Shown here: positions 9,940 through 21,555 of the stretch, piece by piece
Numbering within the stretch: the stretch's first letter is position 1
How the letters are laid out: each line of letters opens with the position of its first letter
NCBI GenBank assembly: GCA_963681505.1
Contig: OY811987.1
Location: forward strand, 4,198,978 to 4,262,977
Direction: 5' to 3'
DNA length: 64,000 nucleotides
DNA from: Eunapius fragilis
Taxonomy: Eukaryota; Porifera; Demospongiae; Spongillida; Spongillidae
Made by a program: the position numbers and the translations under genes
The notes under the pieces: generated by a model
What the model was told of the DNA's origin: nothing
Database searches by the model: none
Seen by the model: only the letters and a program-made list of their open reading frames with translations

Positions 9940-12900
9940 ATGGCTTCTAAAGCTGCTCCAGTGTGTCCTACATGTAAGGAGCATTACAACTGCAGGGAGC
10001 TTCATCCTCGCTTGCTTGGTTGTCGACATTCAGTCTGCTCCTCTTGCTTACCCAAGATGTGCAAAGACAACTCGATTACATGTCCTCTGTGTAAACATAT
10101 TACACCTGTCCCCACAAGTAATTTTGATGGACTGATAAGAGACCTGAAATGTTTTGCTTTTCTCGAGGACATGAAACCATCAAACTGTGAACTGTGTGAA
10201 GACAAACACGAGGCCACCTATAGATGTGTTGATTGTGAGCAAGTAAGACTTCATAATGTAATTAGAACAATAAATATGGCAGCTTAATATACTAAGCTCT
10301 ATGTATGAATTTTTAAACCAGCATACGACATGATTTGTCTATGGTATACTGGCTTTTTTTTCTTCCCCTTATGTCCTCTCTATACTGATCTGAGTATATG
10401 AAGGTTTTTTTCCCTTCGGGTTCAATACGTTAACAAGTAAATAATTTTTTAACAAGAGGTTGGTGGGATGTAGGATTTGAAGTTTAAAACAAAAGGAATA
10501 AGGATGTGTGCATTTAGCAAGTCTATAAATTGTGCTATAAATATAGGTATGTTTAATTTTTCTCACTCAACCTTGTTCCCTTCCCTTTTACATCACTTTT
10601 ACTTATATCCCACCAATCTTCTTGTTAGCGGAGAGTGGGTGACTTTGGAATTTTCACTTCACCCACTTAACACTGTGTGCACTAATTGAAACAGTTCCAG
10701 CTGCCTAACTTGCTCATTCTTATTTAATTTTAATATTCATTTTCAGAACTATTCTGCTGCTGGTGTAGTTACTATCTATTGCAGTGCAAGTGGCAAGACA
10801 AAACTACTAAACAATCCTTTTGTGTACCGCCCACTTTATTTAGGTAGAAGGTGGAATTTTACATGCAACCAAAAATACTTGTCGTAACAGCTGATGCACC
10901 AACTGAGTAACTGAACAATCTTCAGATGGGTAAACACCTCGATCCTTAGCTTGCCCAAATGCTCTGCCACTGTTCTACTAAATATTATGATATCATCTAG
11001 ATACAAACTGGTGGACCAGTGGAGATCCACTAAATCATGCTCCATTAGCCATTGCATTGCTTATCCCTAATGGCTTAACACGGAACTAACGGAAGCCAAA
11101 GGGGGTTAAAATGCTGTTCTTTCCTTGTCTACAGGTGCACCTCAACCTTCCATTATCCACTAGTAGTGTTAGAGAAATAGCTAGCATCACCTAGCATTCC
11201 ATTAATAATGCAGTCACTGTAACGGATGCCCAGCCTTGACCTGGCATTAATGAAAATTTACAAATGTAATACTACCATCTTCCTGTTTTTGATTAGCACA
11301 ATGGGTGAGGACCATGCACAGCAGCTAGCCTTAATGATGCCCTTACTTAGCATACATCATAGTTCTATAGCCTTGTTTTATGCATCCACAACATACAGGG
11401 CCAGTTGATCACTTCCGTCTGCAGCTGGTTGGCTGCCTAGTACTCACTACTGACTCCTTAATCAAACTGAACCTGACTGCTAATTAGCTTCTCGTAGTTC
11501 TCTCTCTCCTGGAGGTGGGTGTGACCAATTGTGGCATTCACTATACGAGAAACAGTTTTATCAAGTCAAGGGACTCCATATGACATCTGTTCTTTTGCAG
11601 TCTTCCTCAACTGCTTTGAATTGTCTTGAAAATGTAGATGGTAATCTGGGTGGCTCAGCTGGACAGGAGATGACCACGTACTCCCTCTGTGTGTTGTGCT
11701 CCTGTGGTATAAGCGTAGGTGTGTGTTATATGCCGTCTGTTTCGTTCAGGCGCAGCTGAACATGCACACTATTCAGTCTTCACCCAAACACAACAACACA
11801 CTGTTCATCCACATTCACACATGCTACACACTTAGTCACATACAAAGAACTCATCTCCAGTCCATGTGGGCAGGTGTGTGAATTAACAGATTAGCGCATG
11901 TGTAGCGTGAGTGAACTGAATAGTGTGTGTTTTTGTGTATGGAGTGAACAGTCACAACAGTTGTGTGTGTGTGTCTGAGGACTGAAGTATGCATGATCAG
12001 CTAAAGAATGTGTATGGAATTATTGAAGTGTATCTGTAATGAATAGTGACAGAACTAAGCAGCGGCCTGACTACGACACTATTACTGTAGCATATAATTG
12101 TTTGATCGCTTCATTATCGTACGAACAATATGCGGCATAATTATTCATGACTTGGGTCTTTAGACCCCAAAGACCCCCCCCCCCCCCCCAGAATCCGCCC
12201 CTGAATTATTATTTTGCAGACTAAATTATCAGTATTAACATTTAGCACTATTAATTTTATTATTGCCTGTGCATATATTGTCTGATGACACAAGATGGCA
12301 CTGAAAAATAAACGTCTATTTTTGTGCTGTCATAGTGTATACAAACGTTAGCACAGGAATATTGCACAATTGATGTTGTGCATCAATTATTACTAGTTAA
12401 CATCTACAACTGGTTAATTTTTACATAGTAGCCTAACCTACTGATTTTTATTTTGCACAATAGAGAGGTTGCAGTGTCATCCCAGGAAGAGCGGTGGCCA
12501 TGTTTTTTGGTGTCCCCAGTTCTGTTACATGTTCTAAATAATCTGTTACAGATTGGAAACATTCTGTAACAGAACTGGAGACACCAAAAAACATGGCCAC
12601 CGCTCTTCCCGGGATGACACTGCAACCTTAACCGATAGGTTCATTATTAGAAATAACCACTTAGAACCGGTTCTCTACTTATCCACCAGGCTTCTAGCCT
12701 TAACTGCAACACTTACACCCTATGACATCATGATTGGTACGAACGATGCCTAGAACCAATTTGTTAGGCAGTTTACCTGACCCATTTCTTGTGCAGAGGT
12801 GATGTAATCCATCCGCTGCTGCGAGTGTGGGTCTGGGTACGAGACTAGAAACAGATAGTTTATCTCTTTGTAATGTTGCTGTCGAACCATAAGGCACAGA

Positions 12901-15238
12901 CGGCCATTATTATGTTTTGTCAAAGTCTTCTGACTATTAGCTTAGGAGAACAAAAAATAAATGTGTTGCTTTTCTCGTACCCAGGCCAATACTTCTCCTG
13001 TGTCTTATCGGGAGAGTATAACTTGGGATAGGAATGGTTTTAAAGAGTGCCAATTTACCAGTAGCTTTAGAATTTTCCGGAAGGACATCTCCAGGTATCA
13101 AATACATTTTAATGAGCATTAAACTGTATACGTAATCATTATGTAATATGGAGTGCTATATTAAAAGCGTTTCCATGGCATCATTTCACCTATAATTAGC
13201 GTTGTTTATACAATGCCGGTATGTCATGCAAGATTAAAGAATGAACGAAAAAAGATATAAAATTCTGAGAAAGTTGGTGGCATATAGAATTTGAAGGCTA
13301 TGGTGGTGTAAAAAAGGAACGATGAATGATGGTATGAAAAATAAAATTTTAATGTACTGTAGCACATTCATTTTACGTTGCTAAATATAGGATTTAAAAA
13401 TTTCTCATACAATCGTTGATCCCTATTCCCATCCTTTTTACACCACCATTGACTTCAAATCCTATGTGCCACCAACTTCCTTGTTTATAACGTTTTCGTA
13501 GAAATAGTACACGTGAACTGGATGTCCCTCATTTGTATCCATTCATGCCATACCTGTATAACCATGAGGACAACTAAATTTGTATTGTCATTATTTTGCT
13601 TTGTTTCAGTTTTCATTTTATTGCCACCTGACTATTCAGTTTTTCATATATGTGCACATACTGGTATCATTTATCATTCCTGTAGGACATGTGTTATGTT
13701 GCTAGGAATATGCATGCCCGTCAGGCATTATCTAAAGAGCACACAATACATGCACTTCCTGCAAAAGAGCAATTTGCACCCTTACAATGTGAGAAACACA
13801 ACTTAAACTTTTGTTTCTTTGACTACAAATGTTCAAAGGTTATTTGTCCCAAGTGTGCAACATCAGACCACGAAGGACACAATTTCAGACCTACTGATGA
13901 AGTTGCAGGAAAATTCCGTCAGGATTGTGATGGTTTCTTAGATAAGCTCAATAGCCAAATAGTTGCAATGAACGAAGCACAGAAAGCTGTGGCAGTAGTC
14001 TCAGCAGAGCTAGAGAGAAATGTGACTAAGGTGAAGGAAGACATCTGCAAGTTCACTGAGGAAATATGTGCCGCAGCTGTTTTAAGAAGAAATGTACTGT
14101 TAGATGAACTGGAGGAGATCAGGATGAGAAAGGCAATTGTTCTTAGTGCCCAGGGTGATCTATTACAAGTTTTTCAAATCAACTTGGAAGACAATGTCAA
14201 GGGTATCAAACAAACCATTGAAAGGGGAAGGCATTTAGATGTGATAGCTAAGAAGCTTGAGCTCTCAGCTATTAACTCTTTCTTCGTGACTAACATGCCT
14301 CCTCTCAAGCCCCTGACAAAATCATTTGTCTCATTGTCCTTTCCACGGCATGCAATGCTTGAGAACATTAAAAAAGCAGGGACTCTGAATGATGGCTCAA
14401 CATGTGTAGAGAAGACAACAGCTTCAGGGGAAGGGTTAGTCACTGCCCGAGCAGGTAAAGAAGCCACTTTCACCATTACTACAAAGGACAAAGATGGCAA
14501 CATAAGTGTAGATGATGATACAATGGCTGTGAAAATACGTACTACAAAAGACGAACATGGCAGGACAAATGCAGCTGATGATACATTTGCTGTGAGCATA
14601 GCTCGTGATACATTTCCTAAATGCAACGTGAACAAAACTTCTGGGATGAATGTTTCAGCTCAAAGCAAAGGTAATATTTTGGTACAGAAAAAAGGTGATG
14701 GAACCTACAATGTCTGTTATACATTTAAAGAAACGTGTAAGGATAGTGAGTGCTCTGTTTCTGTTGTTCTTGGAGATCATGACATACAAGGTAGCCCTTT
14801 CAGAGTTAGACTAAAATTAATGCCAGCGTTCATTCACACAGTGGATGTTACAGGTCATTTGGTACGGAATATCCTGCCACTGATACACTTAAAAGTGATA
14901 ATGGTGTATACTATGCTCCAAATAAAGCCTCAGAAGCATGGATTGTGTACAACCTGCACAGTGTGTACACTGTCAGAGCTATAAAATTTCACAACAATGG
15001 TAGCTCTCGATGTGGTGTGAAGTCTGCAACATTACTGAGCAGTAACAGTCCAACTGGTCCATGGAGAATTGTACAAGCGTTAAATCAGCTTAATCTTGCT
15101 GACAATGACCTTCACTTGTTTTCAGACTTCACTGGATGTGGTCAGTATTGGAAATTGCACATGACCGAACATGGATCATGTACAGATTGTTGCTTTTCTT
15201 TTCGTCGCATAATGTTCATCGGATATAAGAATGATTAG
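9940..15238 (+). CDS. TRIM protein: RING, B-boxes, coiled coil, filamin repeat, discoidin-like tail
   Basis: Exon 1 is 9940..10242 and exon 2 is 13686..15238. The donor CAA|GTAAGA and acceptor CTGTAG|GACATG join in phase 0 inside the first B-box. Residues 9-52 form a C3HC4 RING (CPTC, CRHSVCSSC, CPLC). B-box 1 runs from CELC through the junction (CVDC then DMC) to EHTIH, and B-box 2 has CEKH, CPKC and DHEGH. A helical coiled-coil stretch of about 150 residues follows, then one filamin/Ig repeat ending GSPFRVRLKL. Near 14848-14856 the frame shifts; after it a frame to the stop at 15238 encodes a discoidin (F5/8 C)-like domain (WKLHMTEHG). The layout resembles TRIM45/TRIM71-like ubiquitin ligases, acting in the cytoplasm. 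The frameshift may be an assembly error or a real break. Confidence 0.85.
10436..10627. repeat. MITE family 1, copy C (TRIM intron)
   Basis: The left end AGTAAATAATTTTTTAACAAG leads into GGTTGGTGGGATGTAGGATT; the right end carries TATATCCCACCAATCTTCTTGTTA. The interior is diverged. It lies about 190 bp into the TRIM intron. Confidence 0.75.
10836..11090 (-). pseudogene. Ty3/Gypsy reverse transcriptase relic
   Basis: On the minus strand a broken frame shows the RT catalytic block LYLDDIIIFSRT followed by AEHLGKL, the usual Gypsy arrangement. Upstream there is a degraded FRVKPLGISNA segment like the conserved F-x-PFGL-x-NAP block. Internal stops and missing residues show it is dead. It lies inside the TRIM intron, opposite to the gene. 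Confidence 0.75.
12467..12627. repeat. Long-arm foldback element (TRIM intron)
   Basis: Arms of about 62-70 bases starting GGTTGCAGTGTCATCCC are nearly identical when inverted (one or two mismatches), with a short centre near 12548. The arms are similar enough to suggest recent origin. No target duplication is evident. Confidence 0.8.
12782..12850. repeat. Short dispersed repeat, copy 1
   Basis: Contains GATGTAATCCATCCGC and ends CTGGGTACGAGACTAG. The same ends and core are found at 53044-53120 (inverted) and 54003-54085. The family is about 75 bp, non-coding, of unknown type. Confidence 0.6.
13264..13484. repeat. MITE family 1, copy D (TRIM intron)
   Basis: Left end GAGAAAGTTGGTGGCATATAG, then TATGGTGGTGTAAAA; right end TTTTTACACCACCATTGAC ... 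GTGCCACCAAC. The layout is the same as copies B and E. It ends 200 bp before exon 2 of TRIM. Confidence 0.8.
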
Positions 15239-17090
15239 ATCAGGACAGGATGGTTTACTGGCTTGGCTTTTTTTCATTGACGCATACTGATCATAATTGT
15301 ATACATTGGTTGCAATTGCATGTAGTCAAATGTAAAGTGCGGCTGTATTTCATTGTGTGGAATGCAAACCTTGTGGTCAATGGGAGTCGGGAGAGTTTAA
15401 TATTAATGCCTCTTTCTGAGAATGGCGTACCACCTTGAAAACCTGCCAGCCTATTGCCGAAGGTGATAAAGCAGGCCCAAAATGCCCCAAGCATGTTTAC
15501 AGTATCAGATGACTTCTGTAACTAGTTCTCAGAACCATTGACCCTTTGAGCTGATGAGCCTTCCAACCAGACCCCACAAACTCTAGCTCTGGTTTCCCCA
15601 ACTATCATAGCATCAGAAACCCCCACAAACACTTAGAATCCTGTGACCCCACCACCGCCTACACCAGAACACATCACACACACATCAGCCTCGCTGTTGT
15701 AAACCCAGCAAAAGCACCTCCTGCAGTCATGCTGCTACCAGCCATGAGTTAGACCAGCCATCACATCACCCCAGTGGGCCCCCTACCAGCATAAATTAGA
15801 AGAATCCTGCCACCCCCCATCCCATGCAAATCCTCCAACCCTGGAAATCCCTGCCAAAGGCAAGGGCCCCTACCCACCACCACCCTAAGACCCGCCAATA
15901 TCTCCAACCCAGGCAAATCCAACCACAGCTGATAACTCCCATCTCACACTTTCATATAAGACCCCCACCCCTTGTAGTCCCTGAAACCCAGCTACCCCTG
16001 ATGGAGTCTAGAACATCCCCGCTCCTCCCACACCCACCCCAAGACCCACTGTCATATGTAATCCCCCCTGCTGGAATAGACCACCAGCTAGCCCTAGCCT
16101 CCCATTGTGTGGGAATGAGGACAATGATAACATCATGAAAGGAATGTGAGACGCTGTGCGAAGTATGCGAGTTCTATAAGATGCTGTGCCGTACCGAACC
16201 TTAACTTTAACCAGGAGTGCCTGGATAATGGCATTTTCCAGGGCATTTGGCTCATGTGCCACAATGGCAGCTGATGACAAACTAAGAGATGAGTTTGTGA
16301 ATCCTACGGGCGAGATGGAGGTTACAGCAGCCGACATCCGCCACCTAAATAAAAAGGGAGAGTCACAAAGATTGAGAAAGTTCTTGTTGCTCAGGAAGAT
16401 GAGAACACCAAAAAAGTGGATATCCACTTGCAGGAAGATGAGGAGAGAAGTAGAGGTGTTGCATGATGAACTGAAAGAAAAAAGAAATTGGCAGTGACTA
16501 TCAAAAAACACAGAAAGGGTGAAGTGTATCCAGAGACCTGTCTGAGAACCAAAGCCATGCACAGGACAGGAGACCAAGTTCCACCTCGATTGTCACACTA
16601 CACACAAACCCAATAATCAAATCTCCTAGGACCAGGTATTACCACTACCCCCCAGGAACCTGCATGTTCTTCCCCCCCACCCCCTCCCCATAATCATACT
16701 GTAGATGAATGAATGGCAGTATTTTATATACCCACTACACTGTCAAAGACCTCAAGGGTATAGAGGGTTATCTTGGAAGGTCAATGAAAGTTGACCTCAC
16801 CACTCCAAATTACCCATTGATCTGACATTTTAGTTTGCAATAGCAGTCTCGCGCTGAGCATGTGATCAATACTTCAGCATGGACACTTAGTCTAGTAGAT
16901 GAGCAAATGGAATTAAGATAGAGAACGTATCGTATCATTCTTGGGGGAGAGCAACCAATCAGAGGGTGTCAGCTTATATCAGCATCAGTTCCTTTTACTT
17001 CAGTGATGAATGAAATTATTTTTCCACATATGTGAGTCCACAATGTACCGCCATGAATTACTTTTGGGCACTTTAAATTCAATTACATGT
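15239..17090. other. Intergenic; proline-codon-rich low complexity, no supported gene
   Basis: From about 15540 to 16130 the plus strand is dense in CCC/CCA words with several stops, so it does not make one protein. An ATG frame at 16186..16497 (103 residues, lysine- and arginine-rich second half) shows no family I recognise. It could be a fragment of a decayed gene. The remainder is AT-rich with nothing further visible. Confidence 0.4.
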
Positions 17091-17260
17091 AGGCCCCTAT
17101 TCAATGATTCTTATATAATTAGTTTCTGGTCATTCTAGCGGTGGTTTGTGGTTGAGACGCGGCATGCAATTGTTACCTGAGCATTTTCACAAATGAATGT
17201 TCATTTTTTGCTCGGTCATATCGTAGCATGACAAGGCCAGAAACTAAGAGTAGGGGCCTT
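17091..17260. repeat. Foldback element with AGGCCCCTA ends
   Basis: The left arm AGGCCCCTATTC ... TTAGTTTCTGGTCAT pairs with the right arm TGACAAGGCCAGAAACTAAG ... TAGGGGCCTT. The interior is unpaired. Non-coding. Confidence 0.65.
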
Positions 17261-17322
17261 ACTTAGACTTCAAATAAATAACTGTACACATACATGTCTA
17301 TGACAACAAAGGTGGAGTGAGG

Positions 17323-17360
17323 TAGTCTGGGGACCAGATGACTAGCTGGTCCCCAGACTA
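17323..17360. mobile_element. 38-bp micro-element with 9-bp target duplication
   Basis: The element starts TAGTCTGGGGACCAG and ends with its exact complement CTGGTCCCCAGACTA, with only eight bases between the arms. It is flanked on both sides by the perfect direct repeat GGAGTGAGG (17314-17322 and 17361-17369). A second element with the same 13-bp ends and a different 9-bp duplication lies at 61646-61694, which shows these are true insertions. No coding space; movement must rely on a transposase elsewhere. Confidence 0.85.
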
Positions 17361-17369
17361 GGAGTGAGG

Positions 17370-17916
17370 AGACAATAATTTCCTTGCAGCTCACTATAAT
17401 TGGCTCTATGCTTTAGTGTCCATATAAACGTAGGCTTGTTGAGCGATCGAGATTGAGAGCACCCAACAAATGCGTGTGTTGCGGAGGTGGTGGAAGTCTG
17501 ATGTAAAATGAGGGAGGGCCTCTAAGCTAGGGTTAGACGTTTGTCGCTCACATCATACTAGACCTAGGGAATGGAGCGTCTTTTTGACTGCGTAATTTGG
17601 GGGGAGGGGGGGGGGGGGGGGGGGGAACTGCATAATCTTTTGCGCTCGATTGCAAGTACATGCAGCGCAGCCCATTTTGTACATTCTTTGCCGTACACCC
17701 GTAATCATGCATGTGGTTTTGTGCTTCCCTCTAAACTTTTACGGTGATGATGTAATTATGTATGTGGTCTGGGCTGTCCTGGGCACGCGGATGCAAACAG
17801 TGTGTTGTGCTAAAACTGGCAACGAAACATTTTTGTCTCCGTTGGCACTGCAATATTTCGGTTTACATTCCAATTAATGCCTAGTGATTTTTGCAGGCGC
17901 TGGAAGGACGACGTGC
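17370..17916 (+). other. Upstream region of PAN2
   Basis: No gene seen. A poly-G run lies at about 17601-17625. TTTTTGCAG at 17888-17896 could be a splice acceptor, with the PAN2 start codon 21 bp downstream, so the 5' UTR may be spliced. Confidence 0.4.
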
Positions 17917-18923
17917 ATGGAATATGAGGAGTATAAATCGGTAGAGTGCTATAGAGGACAGGAATTTGGCATCTCTTCTTGTGTGTTTGATTACCAAGAA
18001 GAACTTCTGTGGACTTCAACACACGGTGTAAGTTCCTTTGATTTCGAATTAATGCACATACGTTATCTTTCTCGGGGTACCCTTTCTCGACCGTCGCATA
18101 TCACAGGGCCATGTTACCTCATATTGGGGAACAGAGTTGAACAAATACACAGCCTTTCAGGCGCACAATGCAAGCGTTAGACAGAGTCAGCCGACCCTTC
18201 ATGGAGTCATTACTATCACCGACAGGGAACTTCGCTATTCTACCAGAACCGGGCTGTGCATGCTACAGCTGAGGTACGCCCTTGCGGTGTAGAAGTATGC
18301 GGGCGGTTATTTTATACGTGTCTGTTTTGCGCGTTGTTGTCGTGTGCGGAGGGGGGCGGTTCCATGCACACATTCGTTGAGTATACAGTTTCACTTAAAT
18401 ATCTCTTAAGCAGATATTCAAATTCCTTATTTCTGACATGTCTGAGAATGCACATGTAGTTCAGGGAGCTTGTCCTCTGATTCACATTCATGCATGCATG
18501 CATTAAGAACAGGTACGGTGAATATGAGGGAAGTGATATTGTTTGGTGTCAGCTGCTAATGTAGCAGGCTGCAGTCAGCTTCTCATATCGTATCTCCCAA
18601 TGTGACGTGTTACTAGCTACTAGGTCTGGTGATGGTAGGTCAACGTGGTAAACTTTAATTCAATTGCATCAGTGAATAATAAAAAAAGGTGGCCCCCCCT
18701 CCCAGGGAAAGAGGTGCACCCCCCCCCCCCCCTGCGAGGGGGTATGGGGAGTGCTCTAAGCCCCCCAAGGGGGGTCTGGTGCAGAGCTCTTGAAGCTAAT
18801 GCTTTTAGTGTGTAGTAACTACAGTGTGTGCATGAACACATTGAGCTAAAAATAACACAGCATGCAACATTATTCGTTGTGGGTCCAAAAGGGATGAGGT
18901 TGCAACCCTCCTCCCCCCCCCCT

Positions 18924-18954
<31 letters not shown>

Positions 18955-21500
18955 ATCCGCCAGTGGATTGTAAGACACTAGCCCGAAGTGGTATGACTGC
19001 ATATGTTGATTATCTATTCAGATATAGAATGGTTAAAAATCAAATGAAACATTGCTACACCCTCTATACACCTCTCAACCTCCACCCCCTATCTGCACCC
19101 AACACCTCCACCTCCACTGTCTCCACTCATATACACCTCCCACCTCATCACAGCAATGTCCCTGCACTGGAAGAGATGCAGGCCCTGCTCTACCATGCTG
19201 AGAACACACTACTAGTCGGCTGTCAGAACAAGAGGCTGGTCTCCATTGATCTCTCCTTTGGCCACATCATAGGGGAGGTAAAGTAACAATACTGCCTTGC
19301 TGAGGTCTGCATGTCTTGTGTCCCATGGTTAAATCAATTTTTAGTGTGCCATGCCTTGCACATGATGTCATAACACTGTTGATCCAGGCTGTGGTAAGCA
19401 TGTAGGGTCATGTTGATGAGTTAAACAAAAAACATTCCAGTTGATAAATGGGTTAGTATCCCAAAGGAGCCACATAGCAGAACACACTGCACGTTTGATT
19501 CTGTGCAAAGTACAGTGGTTGTCCCAGTGAACGCTGCAGTTTATACATATGCATGTGAGGGGTGTGGTTTTGTACTGTGTTTATTTGTTTCTGCGTATTT
19601 ACCTGCACCTAATCACATATGTTCAGACTATGACAAGATCGGGGATATGCCTTCTCAAAGCCTCAGATCAGTATGTGTGCAGTGGTGATGCAGGTGGACA
19701 GGTGAGGGTACCGTCATATCATGTGCTGGCTTTGGATGTGCAGTGTGTTCAGAGGGTCAGAGAGGTTGTTGGTGCATTTAACACACACACCGTTCATTGT
19801 GCCAAGTTAAACCCCCCCCCCCCCCCCCCCCCCCCCCCATCAATTTGATATTAGATTTATTTTTGTAATTTTTAAAACAATATTTTACAACGATGTGGTT
19901 ACACATAAAAGGTACATCATCCTGCATAAAACGATGTAACACATTAATTAAAAGTAGTTATGCTGGTTGATAAAGTTGACCTTTTATGATGTTCAGGGTA
20001 AGCAACAGTGCAGTTCTTGAACATACAGTGTATGCACAACATCTTAGCCTCAAAAATAGCTATCCTGAACAGCAAGAATATAATCTAAGTGCATGTGGAT
20101 ACTTGAACAAGCAAACATGTACATGGATGTAATTTTATTCAAGTGGCACCAAAATGTACATCAGTACCAATACATATGTACATGTACATTGTACACATGT
20201 ATACACATCCACTTTCTACACATGTACACATTATAGTACATATGCGTATCAGTGCATGTGCATGCACAGAAGTGTGTACAGAACAACGGATAAGATTAGG
20301 ATTAGACTATGCGTCACAAGAAACCCAAAGAAAGAACACTCCTATGCTACAGTGTGTCTAGATTGACCAGGTCTATTTGTTAGCCATTTTTTTATTGCTA
20401 TTCCGTGTCATGTGATATCTCATCTCTGCTACATGGCCCCTCCTCCCCAGGTCAGCCTGCTGGACCCCACCTCCTTGAAGGTTGTGCACTCCTACCCCGC
20501 CCACACAGCTAGCCTATGTGACATGGAGGTTGCTGGTCACTATGTAGTCACCTGTGGCCTAAGCCATCAGTGAGGCAGGGTGTTTGGGAGCTTGTGTCAT
20601 GTTTGGGGTCCACTTGCAGGAGGTGTATTACAGATGACATATTGAGCTGTGGCTGTGAGCGTGTGTGTCTGGGATAGTGTGTGGGGTGGTGTGTGGGGTG
20701 GTGTGTGGGGTAGTGTGTGGGGTGGTGTGTGGGGTAGTGTGTGGGATGGTGTGTGGGGTGGTGTGTGGGAGCATACATGTACATGTATGCATGTGTTTTA
20801 CTTCATGGTGGATGGCAGTGTGGAAGGGACATTTGGGTCACCAGGTCACCTGTTCCCAATCACTTTCACTTTATTATTACCTCGAAGTGCTGCATGTACA
20901 GTGCATATGGAGATGAAAGTGTCTTTGTGTACAAATGCTTACAATAACAGTACTTCTTGTGTCGTATTATAATGCTTCCCACGTACACTCCCACACACAC
21001 ACACACACACACACACATGCGCACACTCCCACACACACAGTTGTGTTGACAAAATGTGGCTGTGTGCCTATTTGTATCATCCATTTCCCTTCGTTTTTGT
21101 AAAAGCGTTGGACTTTTTTTTTTACTTCCCTTCCCAAACATGTAGGTTTGGGCAGCTGTGTGTGGACGATCACATCCAGGTGTTTGACCTGAGGGCCAAC
21201 AGACTGCTGTCCCCCTCGGCCGTCACCTGCACCATCCACCCCGTCCTGCTGAGAGCCCTTGCAGCGTACACCCCAGAGGTGGTGGCTGTGTCGGAGTCTG
21301 GAGAGTTCCAGATGGTGGACCTGCGGGGGCTGGTGACCCCCTCCACCATGTGCGTGCGCCGCGTTGAGATGGATGAGGCGGCCATGTTGTGTGCTGTGGA
21401 TGTATCCCCGTCCCAGCAGTGCCTGGCCTTTGGAGACTCTGCTGGTACGGGGGGGAGAGGTGATATGGGTGTTAGTGTGTGTGTGTGTATGTGTGTGTGT

Positions 21501-21555
<55 letters not shown>

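Noticed and set aside
13513-13806. 97-codon frame before TRIM exon 2
   Set aside because: Mostly intronic and overlaps the start of exon 2 in another frame.
14174-14635. Minus-strand frame of 153 codons
   Set aside because: Antisense shadow of the TRIM filamin region.
16186-16497. 103-codon frame as a real gene
   Set aside because: No recognisable domain, splice context or upstream coding partner; left as unassigned.
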